Source of the DNA: JACZUI01 sp965216725
GTDB taxonomy: Bacteria; Actinomycetota; Acidimicrobiia; Spongiisociales; ZC4RG35
DNA length: 64,000 nucleotides
Reading direction: 5' to 3'
NCBI GenBank assembly: GCA_965216725.1
Contig: CBDCGI010000024.1
Span: 45,580-109,579, forward strand
The notes under the pieces were generated by a model. The model was not told the origin of the DNA, did not search any database, and worked only from the letters and a program-made list of their open reading frames with translations. Numbering within the stretch: position 1 is the first letter of the stretch; the number at the start of each line of letters is the position of its first letter. Positions 26,576 through 36,271 of this stretch are shown here, piece after piece. A program made the position numbers and the translations under genes.

Positions 26576-27196
26576 CTACTCGCCGGTGGACTTGTTATGG
26601 CCGGGGGCGTTACCCGATTTACCCGGCGATTCCGGTCTGCCTTTGCCCCGGGACGACTGGTCCGCATCTTCCGAATGGTTCTTCTTGCCCTTCTCACAAG
26701 ATGTGAGGAAGGTATGGAACGCAACGTCGGCGGAGTCGCCCTCGGTGGCGGAAACGAACTCTGGATCGACTTCGCTCACCTTGACCTTGGTGTCATCTTT
26801 GCCCAGACCGAGCTGAGCAAGGTGGCGGTTGAGGCACCCTCTGCCCTGGCCTTCGTAGAGCGAGTTGAACAGCTTCATGAACATGCCGTGGTTGATCTGG
26901 CCGTTGGGTCCAGACACCTCGGCGGCACTCAGTGAACAATCTTCGAACCCGACGGCTTCGACGGCACCTTCTGCTCCGAAGTCGACAGTTACGTCACCGT
27001 TCTCCATCTCGCACTGAGTCTCCCCGTCATTGGGGGAGACACTCCAAAACAAGACGTGAAAGTCCTCGTCGTAGCCGACGTTGAACACCGTGTCGGCGTC
27101 GTCGCTCTCGGTGGGCACGCCAAGGGCGGCCCCCGAGATCGCAAGCAGGCTCACGACGGTGAGCACCACCGTCCACCTGCGTCCCGTTCCCGTCAT
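26576..27196 (-). CDS. Secreted protein of unknown function
   Basis: A clear signal peptide is visible (RRWTVVLTVVSLLAISGAAL, then GVP). The mature part is acidic with several Cys (CEMENGD, EDCSLSA, GRGCLNRHL, TSCEKGKK) and ends in a basic, Gly/Pro/Ser-rich disordered tail. I do not recognise a domain. It is divergent from the ECF sigma gene at 27378, so co-regulation is possible. A terminator hairpin lies just after it. Confidence 0.7.
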   Translation of the reverse strand: MTGTGRRWTVVLTVVSLLAISGAALGVPTESDDADTVFNVGYDEDFHVLFWSVSPNDGETQCEMENGDVTVDFGAEGAVEAVGFEDCSLSAAEVSGPNGQINHGMFMKLFNSLYEGQGRGCLNRHLAQLGLGKDDTKVKVSEVDPEFVSATEGDSADVAFHTFLTSCEKGKKNHSEDADQSSRGKGRPESPGKSGNAPGHNKSTGE

Positions 27197-27268
27197 TCAC
27201 TCTCCGATCCGTCCACCCGCCCGGCCCTAGCACCCAAGTAATCGCTCAAACCTCTGTCCGGGATACGG

Positions 27269-27288
27269 CTTATGCGCGTTTCCATAAG
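27269..27288. promoter_or_regulatory. Short inverted repeat between a secreted-protein gene and the sigma gene
   Basis: CTTATG and CATAAG form a perfect 6-base inverted repeat with an 8-base spacer in the 180-base divergent region. This is the only operator-like structure I see there; I could not find a clear ECF-type -35/-10 pair. Confidence 0.25.
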
Positions 27289-27377
27289 AAAACTCGCCGC
27301 CCGTCCGATATACAACGGGTAATGGCCAACCTGGCAGGCACATGATGGCTCGACACGGAACCCAGTAGCGGGCAGTG

Positions 27378-27941
27378 ATGAGTGATCCCTTCGAGTCTGT
27401 GCTCGACGCGGCCAAAGCCGGTGCCGATTGGGCGTGGGAGCGCCTTTTCCTCGACCTAGCAGGCCCCATACGCGGGTATTTCGCTTCTCGGGGAGCACCA
27501 GATCCGGAGGATCTGACTTCGGAGACATTTCTCCATTTGGCCCGTGGCATCCATTCTTTCGAAGGTGACGCCGGTTCGTTCCGATCCTGGGCTTTTGTCA
27601 TCGCACACCGGAGGATGATCGACGCCCGGAGGTCGGCATCACGCAACGTCGTCACTGTCCCCAAAGCACAATCGGAGGAGCCCTCCGGCGGCGACGTCGA
27701 GGAGGAAGCCCTGCGTCAGCTCAGCACAGCGGAGACGATCAAAGCCCTCCGAGTGCTGACCGACGAGCAGCGCGAGGTCCTGGTGCTGCGTGTGATCGCC
27801 GACCTGAGCCTGGACGAGACGGCAAAGGTCGTCGGGAAAAGCGTCGGTGCGGTAAAGGCCATGCAGCGACGGGCGCTGGAGACACTCCGCAAGAAGCTCG
27901 GCGAGGAAGTATCCAAATCGCGAAATTCGACGATTACGTAG
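27378..27941 (+). CDS. ECF-type RNA polymerase sigma factor
   Basis: Region 2 is visible at DLAGPIRGYFASRGAPDPED followed by LTSETFLHLARG and SFRSWAFVIAHRRMIDARR; region 4 at LTDEQREVLVLRVIADLSLD with the helix KVVGKSVGAVKAMQRRALET. I chose ATG 27378 over the GTG one codon before. At 187 residues it is a standard ECF sigma. The next gene, five bases downstream, encodes a DUF5667 membrane protein that probably acts with it, possibly as an anti-sigma-type partner. Confidence 0.9.
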   Translation: MSDPFESVLDAAKAGADWAWERLFLDLAGPIRGYFASRGAPDPEDLTSETFLHLARGIHSFEGDAGSFRSWAFVIAHRRMIDARRSASRNVVTVPKAQSEEPSGGDVEEEALRQLSTAETIKALRVLTDEQREVLVLRVIADLSLDETAKVVGKSVGAVKAMQRRALETLRKKLGEEVSKSRNSTIT

Positions 27942-27946
27942 ATGTA

Positions 27947-28726
27947 ATGGGCAAAGCAGGCTTTACCGACGTCGAGATCGAGCGCCTTCTCACCGGAGGC
28001 GTGGTCGATGACGCCTACGCCACGCTTGCAAACCTCCTGGCAGAGGTGGGTCGGCTCGCCGAGTACCAGTTCGAGGATGGGTACGGCAGCCAGATCGTCG
28101 CTTCATCGGCCGCACTCGCCCTCGAGACCCGACCTTCCCCGGCTCCGACGAGCGCGGCACCTTCGGCTCGGCGCCGGAGGAGATTCACCCCCGTTCTCAC
28201 TACTACCGCTCTCGTGATGGCTCTCCTTGTTGGCACCAGCGGGCTGGCGTTCGCCGCCAATTCTTCGGCACCGGGAGACGCCCTGTATGGCATCGACAGG
28301 GCACTGGAGAACATCGGTATCGCAGACGGCGGAGTGTCGGAACGTCTCGCCGAAGCCCAGGAGCTGGTGGACGGAGGAGAACCGGTGGCGGGGCTGGAAC
28401 ATGCAGCCGAGGCGTACGAAGACTCAGGCGATCAAGCATCAGCATCGGCACTGTTGGCTACGGCTGAGACGTTGAGGGCCAATCCCAACGGAAGCGACAA
28501 CGCAATCGACGTGCGGAACGGTGTCGCAGACATGTTGGAGTGGATGGCGACCACCGAAGTCACCGGACGTGACTTCGGCCAGGGCATAGCAGAGCGAGCC
28601 CGTCAGCTAGGCCAAGCGAAGGACAAGCCAAATCCCCCAGGGCAATCCGAGGGTCGTCAGGGCAACGAGGGGAACGGCAACGGCAACGGCCCGCCGGACG
28701 GCGTGCCTGGAGGCGGGCCCAACTGA
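27947..28726 (+). CDS. DUF5667-type membrane protein, partner of the ECF sigma factor
   Basis: Residues ~1-75 are a small cytoplasmic helical part, then RRRRRF and one membrane helix (VLTTTALVMALLVGTSGLAF). Outside lies the DUF5667 motif SAPGDALYGIDRALENI, followed by helical repeats and a disordered Gly/Asn/Pro tail. DUF5667 proteins are commonly encoded beside ECF sigma genes in actinobacteria. Five bases separate it from the sigma gene. An anti-sigma role is inference; no zinc (ZAS) motif is visible in the cytoplasmic part. Confidence 0.75.
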   Translation: MGKAGFTDVEIERLLTGGVVDDAYATLANLLAEVGRLAEYQFEDGYGSQIVASSAALALETRPSPAPTSAAPSARRRRRFTPVLTTTALVMALLVGTSGLAFAANSSAPGDALYGIDRALENIGIADGGVSERLAEAQELVDGGEPVAGLEHAAEAYEDSGDQASASALLATAETLRANPNGSDNAIDVRNGVADMLEWMATTEVTGRDFGQGIAERARQLGQAKDKPNPPGQSEGRQGNEGNGNGNGPPDGVPGGGPN

Positions 28727-28751
28727 TCTGAGGGTCGAGCAGAGGCTGGTG

Positions 28752-29162
28752 TCAGCCTGACTCGGGCGCCATCACGGCCAGCACAGGGACAGTCGCATTC
28801 ATGAGGACATCGTGGGCGTGACTCCCCAGCAGCGCTTTACCGGTCGCACTGCGCCTCTTATACCCGATCACAAGCAGATCGGCCTCAAAGTCCTTGCAGG
28901 CCTGGACGAGATCCTCGGCCGGATCCTGACCCCTGACGTATTCGTGCACCTCGTGAGCAATTCCCCGTTCGGTCAAACCCGAGGTCACCTTCTCCAGGGC
29001 GTCCTGGTATTGGTAGTACTCCTCGTCTTTGGTCTTGGAGCCCCCTTTCAGCGAGTGGACCACGATGAGACGCGCCTGGCGTCTTTCGGCCTCCTCGATG
29101 GCGAGATGGAGGGCTTGCCGGCCTTCGGGGTTGTCGATGTATCCGGCAACGACTGTTGGCAT
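28752..29162 (-). CDS. Universal stress protein (UspA family)
   Basis: I chose ATG 29162 with GAAAGG upstream. The 136 residues form a single Usp domain: VVAGYIDNPEGRQALHLAIE, IVVHSL, the Asp-rich helix, and the nucleotide-binding C-terminus DLLVIGYKRRSATGKALLGS followed by VPVLAVMAP. The G-x2-x9-G-S pattern suggests an ATP-binding Usp. It is cytoplasmic, and its role in stress survival is assumed from the family. It converges with the DUF5667 gene. Confidence 0.88.
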   Translation of the reverse strand: MPTVVAGYIDNPEGRQALHLAIEEAERRQARLIVVHSLKGGSKTKDEEYYQYQDALEKVTSGLTERGIAHEVHEYVRGQDPAEDLVQACKDFEADLLVIGYKRRSATGKALLGSHAHDVLMNATVPVLAVMAPESG

Positions 29163-29325
29163 GGGCACCTTTCGTCAGCGATGACCTGAGCGTATCGCGT
29201 GGGAGGGTGGGTTGTAGGACGCAGCGTTTCTTGTCTGCACCCTTATCGGGACGATGTCAGCGTCCGTGCCCATTCTGGACGTGAATCGTCTCATATCTGA
29301 CTCCCTGCTCCTAAGGATTGCGAGA

Positions 29326-29349
29326 AGGGAGGCTGGGGAGGCCCTCCCT
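29326..29349 (-). terminator. Hairpin at the end of the 29348 gene
   Basis: AGGGAGG (29326-29332) pairs with CCTCCCT (29343-29349), overlapping the stop codon of the minus-strand gene. On that strand TTCTCGC follows, a weak T-tract. The remaining ~160 bases up to the universal stress gene show no other feature. Confidence 0.45.
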
Positions 29350-29893
29350 AGACGGCTTCCAACTGACGCGCCGGTTCGGGGATCAGCTCCAGAAGCCGCG
29401 CATTCAACTCGCAGAACATGTGAGTGGGGAGTGACCCGTGACCGTGTCGATCGTTCATCTCTTTGAGCAGTCGGAGCCACCGTCGAAATGCCTCGGGAGG
29501 CGGAACCACGTCCGATGCCAGAGCCTCCTCGACCTCCCGCACCTTTGACCGCAGGTCCTCGAACCGGAGCTCGGCAAAGGCCGCCCCATTCAACTTCGCG
29601 GCAGAAGGTGGCCGCTCGACGCCGGCCTTTCCTCGATCGACTGCCTGTTCATCCATCCCAAGAGCTCGCGCCAGCGAGCCCGAGTCGTCCGGGCTGAGTA
29701 TGAGCTCCTCGCCGTCGATCCTGATGTGGAAACCGTCGGTAACGGCCGAAACCTGCAATTGGTCCAGCGGCCAAGTGGCCACGGTTCGACCACCGGTGCT
29801 GAGGGTCATCAACTCGTCGGCGATGTCGACCTCGACGTTGAGGGGTAGCCGGGTCTGGCCGGGTAGCTGTAGCCGAGCAGTGAACGATGACAT
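29348..29893 (-). CDS. Conserved-looking hypothetical protein
   Basis: I chose ATG 29893, which has GGAGG just upstream; an ATG at 29908 is possible. The first ~90 residues are beta-rich (TARLQLPGQTRLPLNVEVDI, FHIRIDGEELILSP) and resemble a PH-like or small-barrel fold. The C-terminal half is helical and charged (LRFEDLRSKVREVEEALASD, FRRWLRLLKEMNDRHGHGSL). No membrane helix or catalytic motif is visible. It diverges from glgA, but a role in glycogen metabolism is only a guess. Confidence 0.6.
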   Translation of the reverse strand: MSSFTARLQLPGQTRLPLNVEVDIADELMTLSTGGRTVATWPLDQLQVSAVTDGFHIRIDGEELILSPDDSGSLARALGMDEQAVDRGKAGVERPPSAAKLNGAAFAELRFEDLRSKVREVEEALASDVVPPPEAFRRWLRLLKEMNDRHGHGSLPTHMFCELNARLLELIPEPARQLEAV

Positions 29894-30021
29894 GTTCCTC
29901 CGTTCCATCGCTCCCGGCCCGCGCCTCACCCCTGTAAACGCTCGGGGGGTGAAAAAGGATACGGCCGTCTCCACATCCTTACGAAGAATCAATCGAGATC
30001 ATCCATGCTAGAAAACGCCCG

Positions 30022-31401
30022 GTGAGAGCTCTGTTTGCCACGGCCGAGCTCGCCTCCCTGGTCAAGGTGGGCGGCCTCGGCGATTTCTCGTCCGGCTTCG
30101 CGAGGGAGATCCGCGCCACCGGCGTCGATCTCGACATTGCCCTCCCCGACTACGGCCCCTTCGAACTCGAATCCCTCACGGAGCACGAACTCGATTTGCC
30201 CGAGTGGTGCTCACCGGCGACGGCCAGGACCGTCACTTTTGAGGGGGCGCCTTTGACTCTTCTCTCGGTGCCTCACATCGTCCGACCGAACCCCTACGTC
30301 GATTCCGAAGGCGAGTCCTGGTCTGACAACGACCAGCGTTTCATCGGGTTTTCAGCGGCGGTCGCCGCTTGGGCGAGACGCACCAACCCAGACGTGCTTC
30401 ACCTCAACGACTGGCACGTGGCGGCAACCCTTGCCTTTCTCGACGACCCACCGCCGGCGATCGTCACGATCCACAACCTCGCGTACCAGGGCATCAGCGA
30501 GGAGCGCTGGCTGACCCGACTACCCAACCAGCGCACCTCATACGAGGTCCTCGGCGAGACCAACCTGCTGGCAGGTGGCATATCCCTTGCAGATCGGGTC
30601 GTCGCCGTGAGTCCCACCATGGTCCGGGAGACCCTGCCCCCAAACAAGGGATTCGGCCTGGCCAAGCTTCTCGCTTCCAAAGGCAACGCTTACGGCGGAA
30701 TCCTCAACGGCATCGACACTGACGACTGGGACCCAATGACCGATCCCCATCTCCCCCACAACTACGGACCGGCGTCGGTCGAAACCAAGGAGACGATCAA
30801 GAGGGAGTTGGCCGCCGAAGTAGGCCTTGAGCTGGGCGCCGGCCCGCTGGTGGGGATGGTGACTCGACTCACCGAGCAAAAAGGCGTTGACATCGGGCTT
30901 GGCAGCCTCGACTCGCTGTTTGCCCGCGGCGGCGTAATGCTGCTGCTGGGGTCGGGTGAACGGCGTCTGGCAGATGCCGCCCGCAAGATGGAGGCGCGCC
31001 AACCCGGCCGGTTCGTCTTCAGGGACGGCTACGACGAGAGGCTGAGCCACCGGATCTTTGCCGCCTCCGATCTCTACCTCATGCCCAGCCGCTTCGAGCC
31101 CGCCGGATTGACCCAAATGCAGGCCATGCGATACGGAGCGATACCGGTGGTTACCGGCGTCGGAGGCCTCCGCGACACGGTGGTGGACGCAGACTCCGAC
31201 CCTGCGGAGGGCAACGGGTTCGTCGCCCCCAAAGTCTCGGTCAGAGCAGTGAGGAAAGCGTTGGCACGCGCCATTTCCGCATGGGCCGAACCCGCACGCC
31301 GCGTTGCCATCGTGAAGAAGGGCATGGAAGCGGATTGGTCGTGGCGCAAGCCGGCACTGGCGTATCTCGACCTCTATAACGAGATCACGTCGGCTCGGTG
31401 A
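30022..31401 (+). CDS. glgA: Glycogen synthase (ADP-glucose, GT5)
   Basis: GlgA transfers glucose from ADP-glucose to the growing alpha-1,4-glucan. The N-terminal KVGGLGD motif (ADP-glucose binding) appears as SLVKVGGLGDFSSG, the acceptor-side segment as HLNDWHVA and TIHNLAYQG, and the C-terminal GT-B domain has VGMVTRLTEQKGVDIGL and the EPAGLTQMQAMRYG motif with the catalytic Glu. The start is GTG 30022. At 459 residues it is typical. Its end overlaps the end of glgC by 17 bases on the opposite strand. Confidence 0.94.
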   Translation: MRALFATAELASLVKVGGLGDFSSGFAREIRATGVDLDIALPDYGPFELESLTEHELDLPEWCSPATARTVTFEGAPLTLLSVPHIVRPNPYVDSEGESWSDNDQRFIGFSAAVAAWARRTNPDVLHLNDWHVAATLAFLDDPPPAIVTIHNLAYQGISEERWLTRLPNQRTSYEVLGETNLLAGGISLADRVVAVSPTMVRETLPPNKGFGLAKLLASKGNAYGGILNGIDTDDWDPMTDPHLPHNYGPASVETKETIKRELAAEVGLELGAGPLVGMVTRLTEQKGVDIGLGSLDSLFARGGVMLLLGSGERRLADAARKMEARQPGRFVFRDGYDERLSHRIFAASDLYLMPSRFEPAGLTQMQAMRYGAIPVVTGVGGLRDTVVDADSDPAEGNGFVAPKVSVRAVRKALARAISAWAEPARRVAIVKKGMEADWSWRKPALAYLDLYNEITSAR

Positions 31402-32623
31402 TCACATCCTTCTTGCCAATCACCACCACGCCTCCGTCTGATACGTGAAATCTCGCCCGGTCTCTCTCCGGGTCGACACCGATCCGGGTTCCGGGCGGGA
31501 CCACGACGTTTTTGTCGATTACGGCATTGCGGATGACCGATCCTCTTCCCACGTGAACATCGGCGAGGAGGATGCATCTTTCGATGGTGGACCCACCATC
31601 GACTCTCACCCGTTTCGATAGCACTGACTGATAGACGTCCGATCCGGAGATGATCACGCCGCTACAGAGGATCGAGTTCACAGTTCGTTCCTCACCATTC
31701 TCACCGACGATCTTGGCCGGGGGCAGGTTGTCGGTGAAGGTGTAGATCGGCCAATCCTCGTTGTAGAGGTTGAAAACGGGTTCGGGATCGACGAGATCCA
31801 TGTTGGCCTCGAAGTACGCATCGATGGTCCCGACGTCTCTCCAGTAGGCGCGGTCGCGTCCATGGGCTCCAGGTATCTCGTTGTCGGCGAAGTCGTAGAC
31901 GTGGGCGGACCCGGCCTCGACAGCCTTGGGAATCAGATTGCCGCCGATGTCATGTTTCGAGCCATCGTCGGCTGCATCCTGTCGAACCAGGTCTACCAAG
32001 TAATCAGTCTCGAAGACGTAGTTGCCCATCGATGCCAGCACCATCGTCGGATCGTCGGGAAGGGGGCGGGGATCAGAGGGCTTCTCGCGGAAGGCATCGA
32101 TCAAGGTGGTGCCGCCCTTCTCGATCACTCCGAACGATGACGCTTCCTCAATCGGACTTCTGATACCTGCCACCGTGACTCCGGCCCCGGTCTCGATGTG
32201 CTGTTCCAGCATCTGGGCAGGATCCATCCGATATATGTGGTCTGCTCCGAAGACAAAGACATGATCGGGCCGCTCGTCGCCAATGATGTTCAGGTTCTGA
32301 AAGATGGCATCGGCCGAGCCGAGAAACCACCGCTCCCCCACCCTCATCTGCGCTGGAACCGAAGTCACATAGTTGCCCAGGAGAGGAGACATCCTCCAGG
32401 TCTGTGACACATGACGATTGAGACTGTCGCTCTTGTATTGAGTGAGCACGACGATCCGGCGATAACCGCCATTGACGAGGTTCGACAGTGCAAAGTCCAC
32501 GAGGCGGTATTGACCTCCAAAAGGGACAGCCGGTTTGGCCCGGTCTCGAGTGAGCGGCATCAGCCGCGCCCCTACCCCTCCGGCGAGCACCATTCCGATC
32601 GCCCGAACACGTCCCACGCTCAT
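31385..32623 (-). CDS. glgC: Glucose-1-phosphate adenylyltransferase
   Basis: GlgC makes ADP-glucose, the donor for GlgA and the committed step of glycogen synthesis. The nucleotide-binding loop is MVLAGGVGARLMPLTRDRAKPAVPFGG; VFVFGADHIYRMD holds the metal-binding Asp, and FREKPSDP the sugar-phosphate Lys. The C-terminal ~110 residues form the left-handed beta-helix with hexapeptide repeats (DVHVGRGSVIRNAVIDKNVV). It is convergent with glgA and divergent from malQ. Confidence 0.95.
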   Translation of the reverse strand: MSVGRVRAIGMVLAGGVGARLMPLTRDRAKPAVPFGGQYRLVDFALSNLVNGGYRRIVVLTQYKSDSLNRHVSQTWRMSPLLGNYVTSVPAQMRVGERWFLGSADAIFQNLNIIGDERPDHVFVFGADHIYRMDPAQMLEQHIETGAGVTVAGIRSPIEEASSFGVIEKGGTTLIDAFREKPSDPRPLPDDPTMVLASMGNYVFETDYLVDLVRQDAADDGSKHDIGGNLIPKAVEAGSAHVYDFADNEIPGAHGRDRAYWRDVGTIDAYFEANMDLVDPEPVFNLYNEDWPIYTFTDNLPPAKIVGENGEERTVNSILCSGVIISGSDVYQSVLSKRVRVDGGSTIERCILLADVHVGRGSVIRNAVIDKNVVVPPGTRIGVDPERDRARFHVSDGGVVVIGKKDVITEPT

Positions 32624-32711
32624 CTGCCGAACTTAGTCAAGGCTTGGCCCCGTGACACCCCAGACCCGCGGCCAACCACGATCGACCCCACGATTCTGAC
32701 AATATGGCCCG

Positions 32712-34181
32712 ATGTTCCGTCGTTCGTCAGGTGTTCTTTTGCACGTGTCGAGCCTTGCTTCCCCCTACGGTATCGGTGATCTGGGACCCGCGGCCGAGGA
32801 CTGGATCGACTGGCTGGCGGCAGCCGGGTGCCGCTATTGGCAGATCCTCCCTTTGGGTCCTACTGGATTCGGCAACTCACCGTATTCCTCCCCATCTTCG
32901 TTCGCGGGCAACGTCAACCTGATCTCGCCGGATCACCTGCATCAGGAGGGCCTCATCGAAAAGCCACGAACATGGGGAGACCCCGCCAGGGTCGATTTCG
33001 AGGCAGTTGCCCAATTCAAGAGCCGCATCATTGAGGAGGCATACGACCGTCAGACCCCATCCATCAGAGTGGATTTCACTACGTTCAGGGAGGCCGAGGC
33101 ATATTGGCTGGAGCCCTACACGCTGTTCATGGCGTTGAGAGACGCCCACGACGAAACGTCCTGGACCACATGGGATCAGGCACTTCGGTTGCGGGAACCG
33201 CAGGCATTGCAGGCGGCTTCGAGGGAGCTTTCAGATGAGATCGACCGCCACGCATTTGGGCAATTTCTGTTCTACCGCCAACTCGAGGGTCTCCGCCGGC
33301 ACGCTACCGAGAAGGGTGTGGAAGTCGTGGGAGACGTGCCGCTGTACGTGGCCCCGGACAGCGTCGACGTCTGGCTTCACCCCGAGCTCTTCAGCGTCGA
33401 TGCCGGCTCAGGCCGGCCAACACTGATAGCCGGGGTTCCCCCTGACCGCTTCTCCCCCATAGGCCAGGTGTGGGGCACTCCCACCTACCGCTGGGACGTC
33501 CACGCCGCAGACGGGTTTTCCTGGTGGGTGGACCGCGTCCGCTCTTTCCTCCGCCACGCCGACGTTCTGCGTCTCGACCATTTCACGGGGTTCGTCAGTT
33601 TCTATGCGGTGACAGCCGATAATCCCGACCCATTGGCCGGAAAGTGGTTCCCCGGCCCAGGCATGGCGCTCTTCGAGGCTCTGCACGAGCATCTCGGCAC
33701 GGTTCAGATGGTCGTCGAGGACCTGGGACCACTGGGCGAAGAGGTCGAGCGACTTCGAGCCGAGCTCGGGTTTCCCGGGATGCGAGTGCTCCAGGAGTCG
33801 TTCGACGTCGATCCCGGGCCGACCCGAACGCCGAGCCTCTACCCAGAATGGTCAGTGGTGTACACCGGCACCCACGACAACGACACTGCCCAAGGCCGCT
33901 TCCAAGGAGAAAACGAGGGCTACCGGAGCCGAGCCCGCGCCTTCACTGGCGGGACCGAGAGGACCTTCGCCTGGGATCTGGTGTCGAAGGCCTGGGAGTC
34001 GAGACCAGTTATCGCCATCGCTCCGCTGCAGGACCTCCTCGGTTTGGGCTCGGACCACCGGATGAACGTTCCAGGCACTGTCGTCTCCAATTGGGAGTGG
34101 CGCATGCCGGCGTCGGGTTTGGATGAATCTCTGGCCTCGAGCCTGGCCGACCTGAACCGTTCAGCCGACCGCCACGTTTGA
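32712..34181 (+). CDS. malQ: 4-alpha-glucanotransferase (amylomaltase, GH77)
   Basis: MalQ shuffles alpha-1,4-glucan segments and releases glucose, working with phosphorylase on maltodextrins from glycogen. GH77 motifs are visible: SPYSSPSSFAGN near the N-terminus, VVGDVPLYVAPDSVDVW, the nucleophile region VLRLDHFTGF, VVEDLGPLGEEV with the acid/base Glu, and YTGTHDNDTAQGRF with the transition-state Asp. At 489 residues it is the short bacterial form. The phosphorylase gene follows 108 bases downstream on the same strand. Confidence 0.94.
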   Translation: MFRRSSGVLLHVSSLASPYGIGDLGPAAEDWIDWLAAAGCRYWQILPLGPTGFGNSPYSSPSSFAGNVNLISPDHLHQEGLIEKPRTWGDPARVDFEAVAQFKSRIIEEAYDRQTPSIRVDFTTFREAEAYWLEPYTLFMALRDAHDETSWTTWDQALRLREPQALQAASRELSDEIDRHAFGQFLFYRQLEGLRRHATEKGVEVVGDVPLYVAPDSVDVWLHPELFSVDAGSGRPTLIAGVPPDRFSPIGQVWGTPTYRWDVHAADGFSWWVDRVRSFLRHADVLRLDHFTGFVSFYAVTADNPDPLAGKWFPGPGMALFEALHEHLGTVQMVVEDLGPLGEEVERLRAELGFPGMRVLQESFDVDPGPTRTPSLYPEWSVVYTGTHDNDTAQGRFQGENEGYRSRARAFTGGTERTFAWDLVSKAWESRPVIAIAPLQDLLGLGSDHRMNVPGTVVSNWEWRMPASGLDESLASSLADLNRSADRHV

Positions 34182-34289
34182 CACTCCGACAGTCGAACAA
34201 ATCGATTCAGGGGACGTAACATGCCCCGACCTAGCCTGATGATCAACCGCCGCGTTCGGTCGGCGACCTCCCACTGACAAAGAGGATCG

Positions 34290-36221
34290 GTGCAACCCCA
34301 AACCCTGCGTGAGATTCTGCTGCGCCTCGCCACCAACTACAGGTGGACGTGGGCCCCTGCCTGCGAGGAACTGCTGCGAGCGCTTCCCGGGGCCGCCAGG
34401 TCGACTCACCCGGTGGAGACGGTTCGAGACCTGAGCAACGATCAATTGAGGGCCTTAGTCGAGGATGAGGCCTTGGTGACGCAGGTCGGGATCCACGCCG
34501 AGCAGCTCGACCGCCTGAAAAGCGTCGGGCCACCGAGAGTCGGCTACTTCTCGGCCGAGTTCGGGATCAGCCACCATGCCCATCAGTACGCCGGGGGGCT
34601 CGGTGTACTGGCAGGCGACCACCTCAAAGCGGCGAGCGACGCAGGACTTCCGCTGATTGGGGTAGGCCTGTTCTATCACTTGGGCGCCTTCCGCCAGGTG
34701 ATCAAAGACGGCACCCAGGTCGAAAGGCTGGAGCGGGTCGAGCCCCCAGAGATTGCTGCCATCGACACCGGGGTTGTCGTCGAGGTGCCATTCCCGGGCC
34801 GTACCGTCACGGCCAAGGTGCATCAGGTGGAGGTGGGTCGTGGGTCGCTGCTTCTGCTGGACACCGATCACCCCGCGAACTCACCAGACGATCGGACCAT
34901 CACCGACAGCCTCTACCTCGGATCGGCTACGAAACGGACGTCGCAGGAGATGACTCTCGGAGTCGGTGGGATCCGTGCCCTGCAAGCGATGGGCTGGGCC
35001 CCTTCGGTGTACCACCTCAATGAAGGTCACGCCGGTTTCGCGACACTGGCTCTGATCGATGACGTGATCGAGGAGGGAGACCTCGAGTCGGCCATCGCCA
35101 AGGTGAAAGCCGACGTGGTTTTCACCACTCACACTCCGGTCCCCGCCGGCATCACCCGACTGCGTCGTGATCTCCTCCTCCCCTATCTGGAGTGGTGGGC
35201 GGAGCGATGGGGCGTCGACCCCGAGCGCCTGTGGAATTTGGGCTCCGATCCCGACAACGGTGACGAGTTCAACATGGCCATGTTCTGCCTGCGCCTGTCA
35301 CGTACTGCAAATGGCGTCTCCCGACTCCACGGAGAGGTCAGTCGAGACCTCTTCTCGGCGCTGCCCGAAGGCAGGGCGATCACGCACGTAACCAACGGGG
35401 TCCACGCCCGAACTTGGACGGCACGTCCCATGCAGGATTTGTTCGACGAATCCCTCGGTTCGGAGTGGGACCGCGGGGATCCCGGATCTTGGGACCGAGT
35501 GTCGCGCATCGACGACGCGAGCCTGGAGGCGGCACGCCGGGAAGGCACCGAGAAGCTGTCGAGACGGGCCAAGGAGCACGGGATCAACCTCGACCCCGAC
35601 TCGTTGGTCATAGGTTTTGCCCGGAGGTTCGCCCCCTACAAGAGAGCCACCTTGGTTCTGGCGGACCGTTCACGCCTAATTGAGATGCTGGCTGATGACG
35701 ATCTACCGGTTCACTTCGTCTTTGCGGGCAAGGCACACCCAGCCAACGAGTCGGGGAAGGCGCTGCTCGCGGACGTTGTTGGTTTCTCTGGCTCGCCGGA
35801 GTCGGCGGGCCGCTTCAGTTTCCTCCCCGATTACGACATGGAAATCGGATCGCTCATGGTGCAGGGTGTTGACATTTGGCTCAACAACCCGGTCCGGCCC
35901 CAAGAGGCGTCCGGCACCAGCGGTGAGAAGGCGGCGCTCAACGGAGCGCTCAACGTCTCGGTACTGGACGGATGGTGGGCGGAAATGTACGACGGCGACA
36001 ACGGATGGGCCATCCCGACGAGTGAATCCAAAGACCCTCTCTTTCGTGATGCCGAGGACGCCGTCGGTCTGATGGATGCGCTGGCCGCAGCTCGCGCCGA
36101 GTATTTCGATTCACGATCCGACTTCAACGCCAGGATTCGGCACGCCTGGAGAACCCTGGGACCACGGGTCACCGCGGCCCGGATGCTCGCCGACTATCGG
36201 AGTCGGATCTACCTGGTCTGA
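34290..36221 (+). CDS. glgP: Alpha-glucan phosphorylase (GT35, short bacterial type)
   Basis: This enzyme releases glucose 1-phosphate from glycogen or maltodextrin. The motifs FSAEFGISHHAHQYAGGLG, GVLAGDHLKAASDAGLP and HLNEGHAGFATL are typical of the shorter archaeal/actinobacterial phosphorylases. The PLP lysine lies in SGTSGEKAALNGAL (the usual Met before Lys is Glu here), followed by VLDGWWAEMYDG. The start is GTG 34290 behind GAGGAT. It is the third enzyme of a glycogen synthesis and breakdown cluster. Confidence 0.92.
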   Translation: MQPQTLREILLRLATNYRWTWAPACEELLRALPGAARSTHPVETVRDLSNDQLRALVEDEALVTQVGIHAEQLDRLKSVGPPRVGYFSAEFGISHHAHQYAGGLGVLAGDHLKAASDAGLPLIGVGLFYHLGAFRQVIKDGTQVERLERVEPPEIAAIDTGVVVEVPFPGRTVTAKVHQVEVGRGSLLLLDTDHPANSPDDRTITDSLYLGSATKRTSQEMTLGVGGIRALQAMGWAPSVYHLNEGHAGFATLALIDDVIEEGDLESAIAKVKADVVFTTHTPVPAGITRLRRDLLLPYLEWWAERWGVDPERLWNLGSDPDNGDEFNMAMFCLRLSRTANGVSRLHGEVSRDLFSALPEGRAITHVTNGVHARTWTARPMQDLFDESLGSEWDRGDPGSWDRVSRIDDASLEAARREGTEKLSRRAKEHGINLDPDSLVIGFARRFAPYKRATLVLADRSRLIEMLADDDLPVHFVFAGKAHPANESGKALLADVVGFSGSPESAGRFSFLPDYDMEIGSLMVQGVDIWLNNPVRPQEASGTSGEKAALNGALNVSVLDGWWAEMYDGDNGWAIPTSESKDPLFRDAEDAVGLMDALAAARAEYFDSRSDFNARIRHAWRTLGPRVTAARMLADYRSRIYLV

Positions 36222-36271
36222 TCCGGATGACCGGGTCCGCCCGAGTCACGGATCGACCGAAGACGCGGCCT

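Noticed and set aside
27227..27664. 145-codon minus-strand frame opposite the sigma gene
   Set aside because: It overlaps the well-supported sigma factor and shows no domain.
30022..36221. Glycogen cluster as a novel system
   Set aside because: GlgA, GlgC, MalQ and phosphorylase are a standard set; the absence of a branching enzyme here only shows that it may lie elsewhere.
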